DNA of 64,000 nt from Cytobacillus horneckiae (GTDB taxonomy: Bacteria; Bacillota; Bacilli; Bacillales; Cytobacillaceae): positions 1 through 64,000 of the forward strand of contig NZ_PISD01000030.1 in the NCBI RefSeq assembly GCF_002835735.1, written 5' to 3'. Positions within the stretch are counted from its first letter, which is position 1. Each line of letters starts with the position of its first letter. Shown here piece after piece: positions 53,080 to 62,023 of the stretch. A program made the position numbers and the translations under genes. The notes under the pieces are model-generated. The model was not told the origin of the DNA. It did not search any database and saw only the letters and a program-made list of their open reading frames with translations.

Positions 53080-54897
53080 TCAATAATTTATATGATGTCT
53101 TTTTAGTTTTTGGTAAAGTGTTGTTCGATGAATACCGAGGATTTCAGCAGCCTTTTTTTTATTTCCAGCCGCTTCTTTCAAAACATCAATAATAATCTCC
53201 TTTTCCCTCTTTCTCCCAATATCCTTCGCCTCCTCTATCAACGAGTGAGAATGAAAAGTCACTTGTTGGTTCTGGGTTTCTTCACCAATAAATTGCTTCA
53301 AGTGATGAACCTCGATGGTACGACTGTCAACAAGCGTAACAAGCCGTTCAACAGAATTAACAAGCTCCCGAATGTTCCCATGCCAGTCGTGTTGGCAAAG
53401 AAAAGAAATGGCATCTGAGGTAAAGGATTTTTTCGGCAAATGATATTTAGTGCTTACTTTTTCCAAATAAAAGGACAGCAAATCCGGAATATCCTGTCTG
53501 CGTTCCCGCAATGCAGGTATTTGAAGCTCAATAATATTGAGACGATAGTATAAATCCTCGCGAAAAGTGCCTTCTTTAATGCTCTCCTTTAAATTTCGGT
53601 TCGTTGCGGCAATAATTCTTGCATTCATGCGATATTTCTCACATCCCCCCACCCTTTCAGCCTCTTTCTCCTGCAGGACACGCAGCAGCTTTGTCTGCAT
53701 CATTAATGGCATTTCGCCAATTTCATCTAAAAAAATCGTACCGTTATGTGCAAGCTCAAACTTCCCTGGCTTTCCGCCCTTTCTTGCACCAGTAAAGGCG
53801 CCTTCCTCATATCCGAATAATTCCGATTCAAACAGCGCCTCAGGAATAGCTCCACAGTTCACACTCATAAACGGCCCATTGGAGAACGGGCTTAAATGAT
53901 GAATGCTCTTTGCGAACATTTCCTTGCCTGTACCGCTTTCCCCGGTAATCAACACCGTCGCCAATGTCCGGGCTGACCTCCTCGCAAGCCGTTTCACTTC
54001 AGAAATTTCAGGACTATTTCCGATTATTCGATCCAGCGTCATTCTACTATCCTCTTTTAGCTCAACCGATAGCGGCTGGTGTTTCTTTTCTTCCTGCACA
54101 TAAGTCGCCTGCAGCGATTCATAGATTTTATATACCTCTGATACCCCTTCAAAAATTAGCATCCCGATGGCACCAACCACTTCATTTTTATTCCAAATCG
54201 GTATGCGGTGAACGACCATATCCTGCCCTTGAATTCTTTGTATCACACCGCGCTCTGGTGTTGCAGTTTGAACCGTCTGATGAAGATTCGTATTATCGAT
54301 GACTTCTGTTACATGGCGTCCAATTGCATCCTCGCGGCGTACACCGGTAAACCGGCTATAAGCCTCATTAAATTCCATCAATACTCCATATTTATCGACA
54401 ACCGCGATGCCTTCATAGGCTCTTTCTAATATAATTCTCAGCACCTCAGCAGAGTTTTCGGTTTGTTTTAGTTTAAGAATAAGCTTCGTATAACCGTCAA
54501 TAATATCCCTTGATGTGAGTATTCCGATCACCTTTTCTTCCTCATCTACAACCGGAAGCTCCATACATGGCAGTGAAGCCGCACTAAATATCGAATCCTT
54601 CGCTCTCATATATGCAAAATTCCTTTTCGGAATGCGACTGATTGGCAGCTGCCGGTCATTCCCATTTATAAAATAGGAGAATAGTTTTCTTAAAGTAATC
54701 ATCCCTACTAATCTATCCTGTTCATCGATAATTGGAAGACTGTCCACATTTAAGTGGTTCATCATCTCCCCCGCCTCCTGCAAAGTTTGCCCGTGACGAA
54801 TGCAATACGGACTGGGCGTCATCCAATACTTCACTTGAAGAAACTCCTCGTGCCCGAGACCTAACTCTTCATTACCAATTAATCCTTCTATCAACAT
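53080..54897 (-). CDS. Sigma-54-dependent activator with CBS pair, PAS, AAA+ and Fis domains
   Basis: A 605-residue enhancer-binding protein. Two CBS domains (residues about 25-140), which may bind adenine nucleotides, are followed by a PAS domain (about 150-255), AAA+ with Walker A GESGTGKE (319-326), GAFTGA (366-371) and TIFLDEIGEMP, then a C-terminal helix-turn-helix (GNKKKAAEILGIHRTTLYQKL). It is immediately upstream of the alcohol dehydrogenase operon in the same direction, and the palindromes and sigma-54 promoter lie between them, so it is the probable activator of that operon. GGAGG stands 8 nt before the ATG. Confidence 0.93.
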   Translation of the reverse strand: MLIEGLIGNEELGLGHEEFLQVKYWMTPSPYCIRHGQTLQEAGEMMNHLNVDSLPIIDEQDRLVGMITLRKLFSYFINGNDRQLPISRIPKRNFAYMRAKDSIFSAASLPCMELPVVDEEEKVIGILTSRDIIDGYTKLILKLKQTENSAEVLRIILERAYEGIAVVDKYGVLMEFNEAYSRFTGVRREDAIGRHVTEVIDNTNLHQTVQTATPERGVIQRIQGQDMVVHRIPIWNKNEVVGAIGMLIFEGVSEVYKIYESLQATYVQEEKKHQPLSVELKEDSRMTLDRIIGNSPEISEVKRLARRSARTLATVLITGESGTGKEMFAKSIHHLSPFSNGPFMSVNCGAIPEALFESELFGYEEGAFTGARKGGKPGKFELAHNGTIFLDEIGEMPLMMQTKLLRVLQEKEAERVGGCEKYRMNARIIAATNRNLKESIKEGTFREDLYYRLNIIELQIPALRERRQDIPDLLSFYLEKVSTKYHLPKKSFTSDAISFLCQHDWHGNIRELVNSVERLVTLVDSRTIEVHHLKQFIGEETQNQQVTFHSHSLIEEAKDIGRKREKEIIIDVLKEAAGNKKKAAEILGIHRTTLYQKLKRHHINY

Positions 54898-55234
54898 TGC
54901 AATGGCCTCCTTTAAAAAATAAATTCTATTTAAATAAGGAGAACCCTCTTTTCATGATGTATATAGGAGCGTAGACTCTACAAATGGTAAATTATTTTAT
55001 AAAAACTAAAAATAAACATATGAAGTATTTAAATTCCTGGAATAAGAGCACTGCTGAAAAAATGGATGATTATCACAATAAAGAGGAGTCATGTTACAGC
55101 AACATAGGTAATTTAGTTTTATATATAGATATGTTTAGGGAGATCGATGCTATACCAATAGCAGTAACTAAATCGTTTAGGTGGAAGGTTGCTTTCCCTT
55201 TTCTCCATGTTGAAGCAGGAGGGAGGTGAACGCA
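54898..55234. other. Interval with no convincing gene
   Basis: Upstream DNA of the activator gene and leader of the small frame at 55235. An open frame at 54984-55229 (81 codons) has no ribosome site and unusual composition, so I do not call it. A palindrome GTAGA-C-TCTAC near 54973-54983 resembles the activator half-sites and could be autoregulatory. Confidence 0.4.
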
Positions 55235-55342
55235 ATGGACATATTTTTGGACCTGTTAACAACTCTTGCTAAGGTAGTGAAAAAACCAAAAAGAAAACCA
55301 CCCGTAAAAAGACTCGCCAGTTGGGGTGGTTCCATTAATTAA
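55235..55342 (+). CDS. Small basic 35-residue ORF with an excellent ribosome site
   Basis: Starts MDIFLDLLTTLAKVVKKP, then a Lys/Arg/Pro-rich segment and ends RLASWGGSIN. The upstream GGAGGGAGGTGA is nearly perfectly spaced before the ATG. An amphipathic or hydrophobic N-terminal helix followed by a basic tail suits a small membrane-active peptide, perhaps a type I toxin or a signalling peptide. I do not recognise a family. The 3' half of the frame contains the inverted repeat AACCACCC / GGGTGGTT, which might fold in the mRNA. Translation is plausible but not proven. Confidence 0.5.
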   Translation: MDIFLDLLTTLAKVVKKPKRKPPVKRLASWGGSIN

Positions 55343-55514
55343 GTAACCTCCCGCTCAGCGGAAAATTACTAACTTTATAAAAATTATAAGTTTTTTCTTT
55401 AAATACTTACCTTTTCATCTCTAAAAATTTCTATGCCAACAAAGTAAAACAGACACCGCAAAAATCAGTATTTTAACTTACTTGTAGAAGCGATACATCT
55501 GATTGAATATAACC

Positions 55515-55670
55515 TTACTCAATCTATGACCATTTTTCGCCTACACACACCCGATTTTGGTTCCAGTTACTCAATCTGTGACCATTTTTTACTTACATAC
55601 ACCTAATTTCTGTTCCAGTTATACAATCTATCACCATTTTCTTCTTACCTACGTCCAATTTCGGTTCCAG
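55515..55670. repeat. Three tandem 52-bp noncoding repeats
   Basis: Exactly three units of 52 bp (55515, 55567, 55619). They share CAATCTATGACCATTTTT at the start and TTTGGTTCCAG at the end, with a variable centre. Diverged copies occur near 30800-30960 in the IS remnant. No coding frame fits. The array ends just past the stop of the TetR gene at 55686. The rest of 55343-55514 is AT-rich with no gene. Confidence 0.9.
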
Positions 55671-55685
55671 TAAAGAAATTCATAA

Positions 55686-56270
55686 TTAATTTATTCTCAC
55701 GATCGCCTCGCCTAATTGGGTACTATATAAGAAGGCGAGTCTTTTGGCCATTTCTTCGGGCGTACTCTTAAAGCCTTCTTTAATCCAGTAGATGAAAAAA
55801 CCTAATAAGGCATATGTTTGATACGAATTTATCGCTTCTACATCAAACCAAATATCATTATTCTCTATCATTAAATCGTTTCTGCTGATGTTTAAAATAG
55901 TATCGCAAAATTTATTTTGCGAACCTGGAATAACTTCACCCATTAGCATTAATGAAAACACGAACTTATTTCTGGAAACAAATTCAAAAATAGGAACGTT
56001 TCTTGTCGAATCAGATATAGAAAATGTTTTTTTTCCTTTAAAGCTATCTCTATAGTACTTCGCAAGTTCATTTAAATAGTCCTGAAAAATATCTGCTAAT
56101 AATAGCGTACTATTCTCATAATGAGAATAAAAGGTTACTCGATTACAATGTGCAACTTTAGTAATTTCTGTAATGGAAATATCCTGAAAATCTTTGTTAT
56201 TAATCAGCTCTAACATCGCCTTTTTTAGATTATTACGTGTTCTTAAAATACGCTTATCCTCATTTACCAC
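55686..56270 (-). CDS. TetR/AcrR family transcriptional regulator, copy 2
   Basis: A 194-residue regulator with an N-terminal TetR helix-turn-helix (FQDISITEITKVAHCNRVTFYSHY, residues about 26-50) and a helical C-terminus with LLGFFIYWIKEGF. It is divergent from SDR copy 2 (about 270 bp away) and probably represses it. The start is GTG at 56270 with a distant AGGTGG, so the exact start is uncertain. It resembles the regulator at 29.4 kb in length and layout. Confidence 0.87.
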   Translation of the reverse strand: MVNEDKRILRTRNNLKKAMLELINNKDFQDISITEITKVAHCNRVTFYSHYENSTLLLADIFQDYLNELAKYYRDSFKGKKTFSISDSTRNVPIFEFVSRNKFVFSLMLMGEVIPGSQNKFCDTILNISRNDLMIENNDIWFDVEAINSYQTYALLGFFIYWIKEGFKSTPEEMAKRLAFLYSTQLGEAIVRIN

Positions 56271-56541
56271 TTAGTCTTCATGCCACCTTTTTTCATTTTT
56301 CTCAAAAGTATATCATGAAACTTTAACTATTATGATAGCCATTGGCTGTTCTCGTTTTCAAACGAGCTTATATACAGATTGGTTTCCTATGTCCCTAATA
56401 AAATTAACAGCTCGATACTTTAATAATTGTGCGCAGTCATTGACATTTAAATAGAATTCTGTTAATTTACACTTGTAGTATAAATATTTAGATGTGAAAT
56501 TATTTGTTTTAACAATTATAAATAGGAGGGAATATATATAT

Positions 56542-57276
56542 ATGTCTCGATTAGAAGGGAAAGTCGCAGTCATTACAGGTGCCGCACAAGGAATGGGTGA
56601 AGCCCATGCTCGCCGCTTCGTTGAAGAAGGGGCTAAAGTTGTTATAACTGATTTAAATGAAGATAAGGGACTTGCAGTAGCCAATGATCTAGGAGAAAAT
56701 GCAATATTCGTTAAACAAAATGTTACGAATGAAGAAGATTGGGCAGCTGTTGTCGCTACTGCAGAAAAGAAATTTGGACATGTGGATATATTAGTGAATA
56801 ACGCTGGAATCACGATGGCTAAATCCATCCTGCAAACAACAGTGGAAGAATATCGCCGCATTGTAGAAATCAATCAGGTCTCTGTTTTCTTAGGGATGAA
56901 ATCGATTATTCCATCTATGCAAAAAGCAGGTGGTGGGTCCATCATTAATATTTCTTCTATGAATGGAATTGTTGCCGGTGCAGTCGGTTATACAGATACA
57001 AAATTTGCTGTCCGCGGAATGACTAAAGCAGCTGCAATGGAATGTTCAAACTATGGCATTCGTGTAAATTCCGTTCATCCAGGTGTTATTGCTACTCCTA
57101 TGGTTGTACAAGAAGATACTAAAGCAGCAGTGGAAGAGTTCTCTAAACAAATTCCTTTAAAACGAACAGCTCAACCTGAAGAAGTAACAAACATTGTTCT
57201 ATATCTTGCATCAGATGAATCAAGCTATTCAACAGGGTCAGAATTCATCGTCGATGGCGGATTAACCGCTATGTAA
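56542..57276 (+). CDS. Short-chain dehydrogenase/reductase (SDR), copy 2
   Basis: A 244-residue classical SDR with GAAQGMGEA near residue 14, NNAGI near 84, INISSMNG near 135 and the catalytic Y-T-D-T-K near 150. VVITDLNEDKG after beta 2 favours NAD. It is the same type as SDR copy 1, with matching motifs, and each is divergent from a TetR gene. The substrate is unknown. The open frame starts at 56494, but GGAGGG precedes the ATG at 56542, where homology begins. Confidence 0.9.
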   Translation: MSRLEGKVAVITGAAQGMGEAHARRFVEEGAKVVITDLNEDKGLAVANDLGENAIFVKQNVTNEEDWAAVVATAEKKFGHVDILVNNAGITMAKSILQTTVEEYRRIVEINQVSVFLGMKSIIPSMQKAGGGSIINISSMNGIVAGAVGYTDTKFAVRGMTKAAAMECSNYGIRVNSVHPGVIATPMVVQEDTKAAVEEFSKQIPLKRTAQPEEVTNIVLYLASDESSYSTGSEFIVDGGLTAM

Positions 57277-57285
57277 ATATTAAAT

Positions 57286-57327
57286 AAATAACGCCATTTT
57301 GTTGTTTCTATCAAAATGGCGTTATTT
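57286..57327 (+). terminator. Terminator after SDR copy 2
   Basis: A 16-bp perfect stem (AAATAACGCCATTTTG and complement) with a 10-nt loop, ending in TTATTTC. Confidence 0.88.
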
Positions 57328-57433
57328 CATATACTCCTCTGAAATATGCCATGCATAAATGAACAAAAATAAAAGCACTCTATTCAGACATTATTTCTTA
57401 ATCTCATTTGATTCATCAGTAATAATAATTTAC

Positions 57434-57475
57434 AAGCCTGCTAAGAAAAGACTCTTCTCCTTTCTTAACAAGCTT
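57434..57475 (-). terminator. Terminator-like hairpin after the yuzL-like gene
   Basis: Imperfect 15-bp stem (AAGCTTGTTAAGAAA with AAGCCTGCTAAGAAA as its partner) just past the small gene's stop. It has no clean T tract, so it may be a weak terminator. Confidence 0.55.
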
Positions 57476-57480
57476 TTTCC

Positions 57481-57609
57481 TTACTTTTTCGTTTTATGAT
57501 TAGCTGATGACATACTAATAGAACCTGTTTCGGTGTTAGTCGTCCCTTGCCCTTTTATTTCAGGAGAACTTAGTCCAGCCTTCGAAGCATCTTTTTTCCG
57601 TTTGCTCAT
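57481..57609 (-). CDS. YuzL-like small protein
   Basis: A 42-residue protein starting MSKRKKDASKAGLSSPEIKG, then Gly/Thr/Ser-rich and ending NHKTKK. It matches the small Bacillus YuzL family (basic start, DxSKAGxSxxxxxGQG). The role is unknown; such proteins are often spore-associated. GGAGGTGT precedes the ATG at 57609. It is too short for most gene finders. Confidence 0.8.
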   Translation of the reverse strand: MSKRKKDASKAGLSSPEIKGQGTTNTETGSISMSSANHKTKK

Positions 57610-57699
57610 TTTGACACCTCCTTCATATATTTTGTGTAACTACAAGGAATAAAATCCCCTTAAATTTGGAATATTATCCATTTAGAGGAGGTGTGAATA

Positions 57700-57948
57700 A
57701 TGACAAAAAGAATCGCAGTTGAAAAGTCTCTTTCTAATGTTTCAGATGCACTTAGAGAAAAAGGTTATGATGTTGTTGAACTTAACAGTGAAGCTGGTCA
57801 AAATGAGAACTATTCAGCGGTCGTTGTGACAGGATTGGACTCAAACGTAATGGGGATGCAGGATGCTCAGACTTCCTCTCCAGTTATTGAAGCAAGCGGT
57901 TTGTCTGCAGATGAAGTTTGCAAAGAAATCGAGGAAAGATTGCAATAA
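57700..57948 (+). CDS. YkuS-like UPF0180 family protein
   Basis: An 82-residue cytosolic protein of the Bacillus UPF0180/YkuS family, recognisable by KRIAVEKSLSNVSDALREKGY, VVTGLDSNVMGMQD and ASGLSADEVCKEIEERL. Function unknown. AGAGGAGGTGTG stands at good distance before the ATG. Divergent from the yuzL-like gene and ended by a strong hairpin. Confidence 0.92.
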   Translation: MTKRIAVEKSLSNVSDALREKGYDVVELNSEAGQNENYSAVVVTGLDSNVMGMQDAQTSSPVIEASGLSADEVCKEIEERLQ

Positions 57949-57977
57949 GAAATACTTATAGTAGCAAACTAACAATA

Positions 57978-58024
57978 AGAAAAGGGTCATTGAATGGGAT
58001 TCACTCCATACAATGACCCTTTTT
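57978..58024 (+). terminator. Terminator after the ykuS-like gene
   Basis: A 13-bp stem AAAAGGGTCATTG / CAATGACCCTTTT with an 18-nt loop and a T5-ATTT tail. Confidence 0.9.
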
Positions 58025-58139
58025 ATTTAACTGAGTTTTTAAAAAGTTTAGTGTATAAAACAGGAATATAGTAATTGAGCATAGAATGAGTCTACATATA
58101 AGCTTGATGCAACAAATCCATTGCTAAGGAGCTGATCAT

Positions 58140-59387
58140 TTGAATCACCATTTTCCTATAGAAGAAGTGAGACATCACTTCCCTGCTCTTAATAGAAAAG
58201 ATGACGGAAAGCCAATCATTTATTTTGACGCACCAGGCGGAACCCAAATGGCCGATTATGCGATTGAAAACATGTATCACTATCTTAGAAATGGAGTAGC
58301 CAACCTTCATGGAACATTTCAGTCAAGTATTGATACTGATAATTTACTGGCAGAAGCGCGACAAGCAGCGGCTGATTTATTAGGGTGCAACGATAATGAA
58401 GTTGCTTTTGGAGCCAATATGACAACCATGGCTTTTTCTATTTCCAGAGCCCTTGTGAACTACATAAATGAAGGTGATGAAATTGTCGTTACAGAGCTCG
58501 ATCATCATGCGAATGTAGATCCTTGGCTTTCAATTGCAAAGCAACAAGGAGCGGTCATTAAATTTATTCGCTTAAATCAGGAAACTCTTACATTAGATTT
58601 AGCAAGCTTAGATGAACTGATAACTTCAAAAACCAGGCTTGTTGCTGTTGGCATGTCCTCTAATGTAACCGGTACTGTAACAGATGTGAAAGCTGTGATT
58701 GAAAAGGCGAAAGAACATGGAGCACTCGTTGTGATTGATGCCGTCCATGCTGTGCCACACTTAAAAATGGATATGCATCAACTAGGCTGTGATATTCTTC
58801 TTTGCTCTGCCTATAAATTCTTTGGACCTCATGTCGGCATTGCCGCAATAAAAGCAGCTTTATTTGAAAAGCTTACGTTTCATAAGCTTCAGCCTGCACC
58901 CGGTTCAATCCCTTACAAGCTGGAAACCGGAACACAAAATCATGAAGGCATTGCTGGAATTTTAGGAGCCATTCAATTTATTCGAGAGCTCGGACAAGGC
59001 AAAAACAGCAGAGAGCAAATCCTTTCCGGGATGGAGCGGATCGATGAATATGAAAAGCTGCTTTCTGCCGACCTTGAGTCTTTCCTGCTGTCCCAGCCCG
59101 ATTTCCGCCTATATCGGCCGACATCAGGACAAAAAACTTCTACATTTTCCTTCACTATAAAGAATCACGACTCAAGAGAAGTGACAAAATGGCTCGCACA
59201 ATATTATAACCTTTGTGTAGCAGATGGAGATTTCTACGCTGCCAATCTAGCTGATATTCTTAGCGTCAGGCCATATGGCGGCTGGATTAGAGTTGGTCTG
59301 ACGCCATACAATACATTGGAAGAAATAGAGACGTTAAAAGAAGCATTGCAAGCTTATATTAAGCAAACATCAAAGATTCCACTTTAA
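58140..59387 (+). CDS. Class V aminotransferase-fold PLP enzyme, desulfurase-like
   Basis: A 415-residue PLP enzyme with the Schiff-base Lys in CSAYKFFGPHVG (near residue 228), the cofactor-binding TELDHHANVDPW and the DAVHAVPH stretch. It belongs to the cysteine-desulfurase-like family (VC1184 type). The C-terminal region where SufS enzymes carry the active-site Cys reads DGDFYAANLADIL, so it lacks that Cys and is probably not a true desulfurase. The start is TTG at 58140 with AAGGAG 8 nt upstream. It is followed 29 nt later by an M20 hydrolase and probably cotranscribed; the pair may cleave and then use an amino acid derivative. Confidence 0.87.
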   Translation: MNHHFPIEEVRHHFPALNRKDDGKPIIYFDAPGGTQMADYAIENMYHYLRNGVANLHGTFQSSIDTDNLLAEARQAAADLLGCNDNEVAFGANMTTMAFSISRALVNYINEGDEIVVTELDHHANVDPWLSIAKQQGAVIKFIRLNQETLTLDLASLDELITSKTRLVAVGMSSNVTGTVTDVKAVIEKAKEHGALVVIDAVHAVPHLKMDMHQLGCDILLCSAYKFFGPHVGIAAIKAALFEKLTFHKLQPAPGSIPYKLETGTQNHEGIAGILGAIQFIRELGQGKNSREQILSGMERIDEYEKLLSADLESFLLSQPDFRLYRPTSGQKTSTFSFTIKNHDSREVTKWLAQYYNLCVADGDFYAANLADILSVRPYGGWIRVGLTPYNTLEEIETLKEALQAYIKQTSKIPL

Positions 59388-59416
59388 TAAATTCTTTATA
59401 AACTGAGGAGAGATAC

Positions 59417-60634
59417 ATGATGCTAGAAAAACTTTATTCTTTACTAAAAGACAATTACCCTGAAATGGTAGAAATCCGCAGACATTTGCACCAATACCCG
59501 GAGCTATCCTTCCAAGAAGTGACAACACCTAAATTTATAGCAGAATATCACGAAAAACTTGGACATGAGGTGCGGACAGGTGTCGGCGGCAGAGGTGTAG
59601 TCGCTACTCTCCGTGGCGGCAAGCCAGGGAAAACGGTAGCTTTAAGAGCTGACTTTGACGCCCTTCCAATCCAAGAGCAAAATGATGTCCCTTACAAATC
59701 TAAAAATCCTGGCGTTATGCACGCTTGTGGCCATGATGCCCATACAGCTACACTGCTCGTACTAGCAAAAGCTTTAAACCAGCTGCAAGATGAAATCGCA
59801 GGAACGATTGTCTTTATTCATCAGCATGCGGAGGAATATATGCCAGGCGGCGCCATCGCAATGGTTGAGGACGGCTGCCTTGATGGCGTCGATGTTATTT
59901 TCGGCACGCATATTTGGGCAACAAGCCCTGTTGGCGAAATCGGCTACCGCTCCGGTCCATTGCTTGCTGCTGCCGACAGATTTCATATTAAAGTCCAAGG
60001 AACAGGCGGACATGGCGCACAGCCTCATTTGAGCAATGACAGCATTGTCATCGCCTCCCAGCTAATCGTTAACCTCCAGCAAATTGTCAGCCGAAGAGTT
60101 GATCCGCTTGAAACAGCCGTTTGCTCAATCGGTGAATTTGATGCCAAAAATGCCTTTAATGTCATTGCTGATTCAGTCCAATTATCTGGTACAGTTAGAA
60201 CATTCAAGGAAGAAATCAGAAACAAAATGGATCGTGAAATTAGAAGAATTGTCGAAGGAACATGCCTTGCTGCGGATGCAGAATTCACTTATGAATATGT
60301 GAGAGGCTATCCGGCAACAGTCAATCATCCGGCTGAAACAGAATTCATTGCTAGTCTCTCTCCGCAAGTTCCCGGAGTGAAAAATACAGTTGAACTGCCA
60401 CCGCAAATGGGTGGCGAGGATTTTGCATATTATCTCGAAAAAGTACCAGGCACCTTCTTTATGACCGGTGCAGAAATCGCTGATCGCGAAAAAACTTATC
60501 CTCATCATCACCCAAAATTTGATATTGATGAGAAAGGATTATTGGTCGCTGCAAATGTTTTAGGAACAGCTACAGTTAAATATTTAGAGGAACAAGGGGT
60601 TAAATCTAAAGAAATGGTAGGAAGCCAGGAATAA
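59417..60634 (+). CDS. M20 family amidohydrolase
   Basis: A 405-residue metal-dependent amidohydrolase (carboxypeptidase G2-like, AmhX/HipO type). Metal-binding motifs are HACGHDAHTA near residue 102, HQHAEEYMPGGA near 136 and the C-terminal MGGEDFAYYLEKVPG near 332. The dimerisation domain (HIKVQGTGGHGAQPH) lies between them. Such enzymes split N-acyl amino acids or small amides such as hippurate or indole-acetyl amino acids. It is the second gene after the PLP enzyme. GAGGAG precedes two adjacent ATG codons at 59417 and 59420. Confidence 0.93.
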   Translation: MMLEKLYSLLKDNYPEMVEIRRHLHQYPELSFQEVTTPKFIAEYHEKLGHEVRTGVGGRGVVATLRGGKPGKTVALRADFDALPIQEQNDVPYKSKNPGVMHACGHDAHTATLLVLAKALNQLQDEIAGTIVFIHQHAEEYMPGGAIAMVEDGCLDGVDVIFGTHIWATSPVGEIGYRSGPLLAAADRFHIKVQGTGGHGAQPHLSNDSIVIASQLIVNLQQIVSRRVDPLETAVCSIGEFDAKNAFNVIADSVQLSGTVRTFKEEIRNKMDREIRRIVEGTCLAADAEFTYEYVRGYPATVNHPAETEFIASLSPQVPGVKNTVELPPQMGGEDFAYYLEKVPGTFFMTGAEIADREKTYPHHHPKFDIDEKGLLVAANVLGTATVKYLEEQGVKSKEMVGSQE

Positions 60635-60642
60635 CAATCACA

Positions 60643-60679
60643 AAAAAAAGGATGACCATTTACACGGTCATCCTTTTTT
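60643..60679. terminator. Bidirectional terminator between converging operons
   Basis: Stem of at least 14 bp (AAAAAAGGATGACC / GGTCATCCTTTTTT) with an 8-nt loop. A-rich and T-rich sides allow use from both strands. Confidence 0.9.
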
Positions 60680-61473
60680 CAATTGCCTACTTCAATGCTT
60701 CCGTTGCTTGTTTTCAGGCGAATCATCGTTTCTCCATCTCCAATTACCTGATTGCCCTCGTTTTTACCGAAAATATTTATTGACCCATTATCTGTATTGG
60801 CTATAAAGGTTGCATTTTTGACCTGATTTCTTGTCTCAATACGTATTTTCCCATTTAAAGTTTTTAAATCGTTTGGGAAAACGATTGTCGGTACCTTGAC
60901 ATCGATTGCACCGTTGGCGGTTTGCGCTTTCAGCTCACCCTGTACATTCTCCAAAAGCAGTTTGCCGTTGCTTGTTTTGGCCGTAATCAGATCTCCCTTC
61001 GTTTCATTTAAGTGGATGTATCCGTTATCCGTCTCGACATTGATTCCCTTTATCTCCATATCTTGAATTTCTATTTTCCCATTGTTATTGTCAATATTTA
61101 TTTGTTCATATTGCCTTTCTGGCATAGAAATAGTTAAGTTTATCTCTCTCGTTAAAAAATCAAAAGTAAACAGCTTAAATCTATCTTCTTTCAATTCTAT
61201 TTCAAGCGTGTCATTCCTTACATCGGATGTAAAAGAAAACATCTCTTCGTTTTCTACAACGCCATCAACATTAATTTTAGCTGTCTTTTCTTTTGTTGGC
61301 AGCACTTTTATTTGAGCATTATCAGAAATGACATTGATATTATTAAACTCATCCGTCACTTCTGCATTTTTGCTTACGGTATCTGCACTCATTTTTTTAT
61401 TAAACGTAAACAGAACCCCTGCTAATCCCACGACAATCAACAAAGAAGCAATGATAACAAAACGTTTATTCAT
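60679..61473 (-). CDS. DUF4097 family extracellular beta-repeat protein
   Basis: A 264-residue protein with an N-terminal membrane anchor (residues about 5-25) and a right-handed beta-repeat domain with recurring NGKIEIQD, NGYIHLNE, NGKLLLENV and NGAIDVKV motifs. DUF4097 proteins, such as LiaG, often accompany PadR regulators and DUF1700 proteins and are linked to envelope stress. Here it is third in a padR-DUF1700-DUF4097 operon, overlapping the previous gene by 8 nt. GGGAGG precedes the ATG. Confidence 0.88.
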   Translation of the reverse strand: MNKRFVIIASLLIVVGLAGVLFTFNKKMSADTVSKNAEVTDEFNNINVISDNAQIKVLPTKEKTAKINVDGVVENEEMFSFTSDVRNDTLEIELKEDRFKLFTFDFLTREINLTISMPERQYEQINIDNNNGKIEIQDMEIKGINVETDNGYIHLNETKGDLITAKTSNGKLLLENVQGELKAQTANGAIDVKVPTIVFPNDLKTLNGKIRIETRNQVKNATFIANTDNGSINIFGKNEGNQVIGDGETMIRLKTSNGSIEVGN

Positions 61474-62023
61474 TTTTTAAACCTCCCTTCACTAAGGAAA
61501 CATTAAATGATAAATAGCGAATAAAACCTTGCAAAACCACCTTCGTTACCCATTTCATAAAAGCGAAAATAAAGAGCCCGATGCCGCATAGTAATAAGGA
61601 TGCAAAAAACTCAAAAGCACGAAAACCAGAAAATACGGCAGCATCGATTGCAAATAATAAAGGTGAACCTATAAAGGCAATACTAGTAATCCATCCGGAA
61701 AAAACTAGCGCTACTAAAGCAATAAATGGAGCAAGAACAATGACCAAGTTAAAAAATCCAAGACCTATAACCGCCCAAGTTGCCCGAAAAACATTACCTG
61801 CATTCGCTTTGTCCTCCACGATTCCAATATGATAATTCGCGTTGATTTCCTTTGCAATGACTTGGGGAGAGCCTAACGAAGCAATGATTTCTTCATCTGT
61901 TTTTCCCTCTTCATTGCCAAACAAAAAATGGTCTCGATAATCCTGCAAAAGCTCGGTTTTCTCTGCCTTGCTCAGCCCTTTTAATTCAGCTTCAAGCGCA
62001 GATAGAAATGCCTCCTTACTCAC
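61466..62023 (-). CDS. DUF1700 family membrane protein
   Basis: A 185-residue protein. The N-terminal 60 residues carry the DUF1700 helical motif ([39 protein letters not shown]), and four transmembrane helices follow. It overlaps the padR gene by 8 nt and the DUF4097 gene by 8 nt. AAGAAGGTG favours the GTG at 62023 over the GTG at 62032. It probably partners with the DUF4097 protein at the membrane; function unknown. Confidence 0.87.
   Translation of the reverse strand: MSKEAFLSALEAELKGLSKAEKTELLQDYRDHFLFGNEEGKTDEEIIASLGSPQVIAKEINANYHIGIVEDKANAGNVFRATWAVIGLGFFNLVIVLAPFIALVALVFSGWITSIAFIGSPLLFAIDAAVFSGFRAFEFFASLLLCGIGLFIFAFMKWVTKVVLQGFIRYLSFNVSLVKGGLKNE

Noticed and set aside
54984-55229. 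An 81-codon plus-strand frame before the small ORF
   Set aside because: No ribosome site, unusual composition and no family resemblance.
55515-55670. CRISPR array
   Set aside because: Only three units with similar, not unique, middles; no cas genes nearby and the unit ends are not palindromic.
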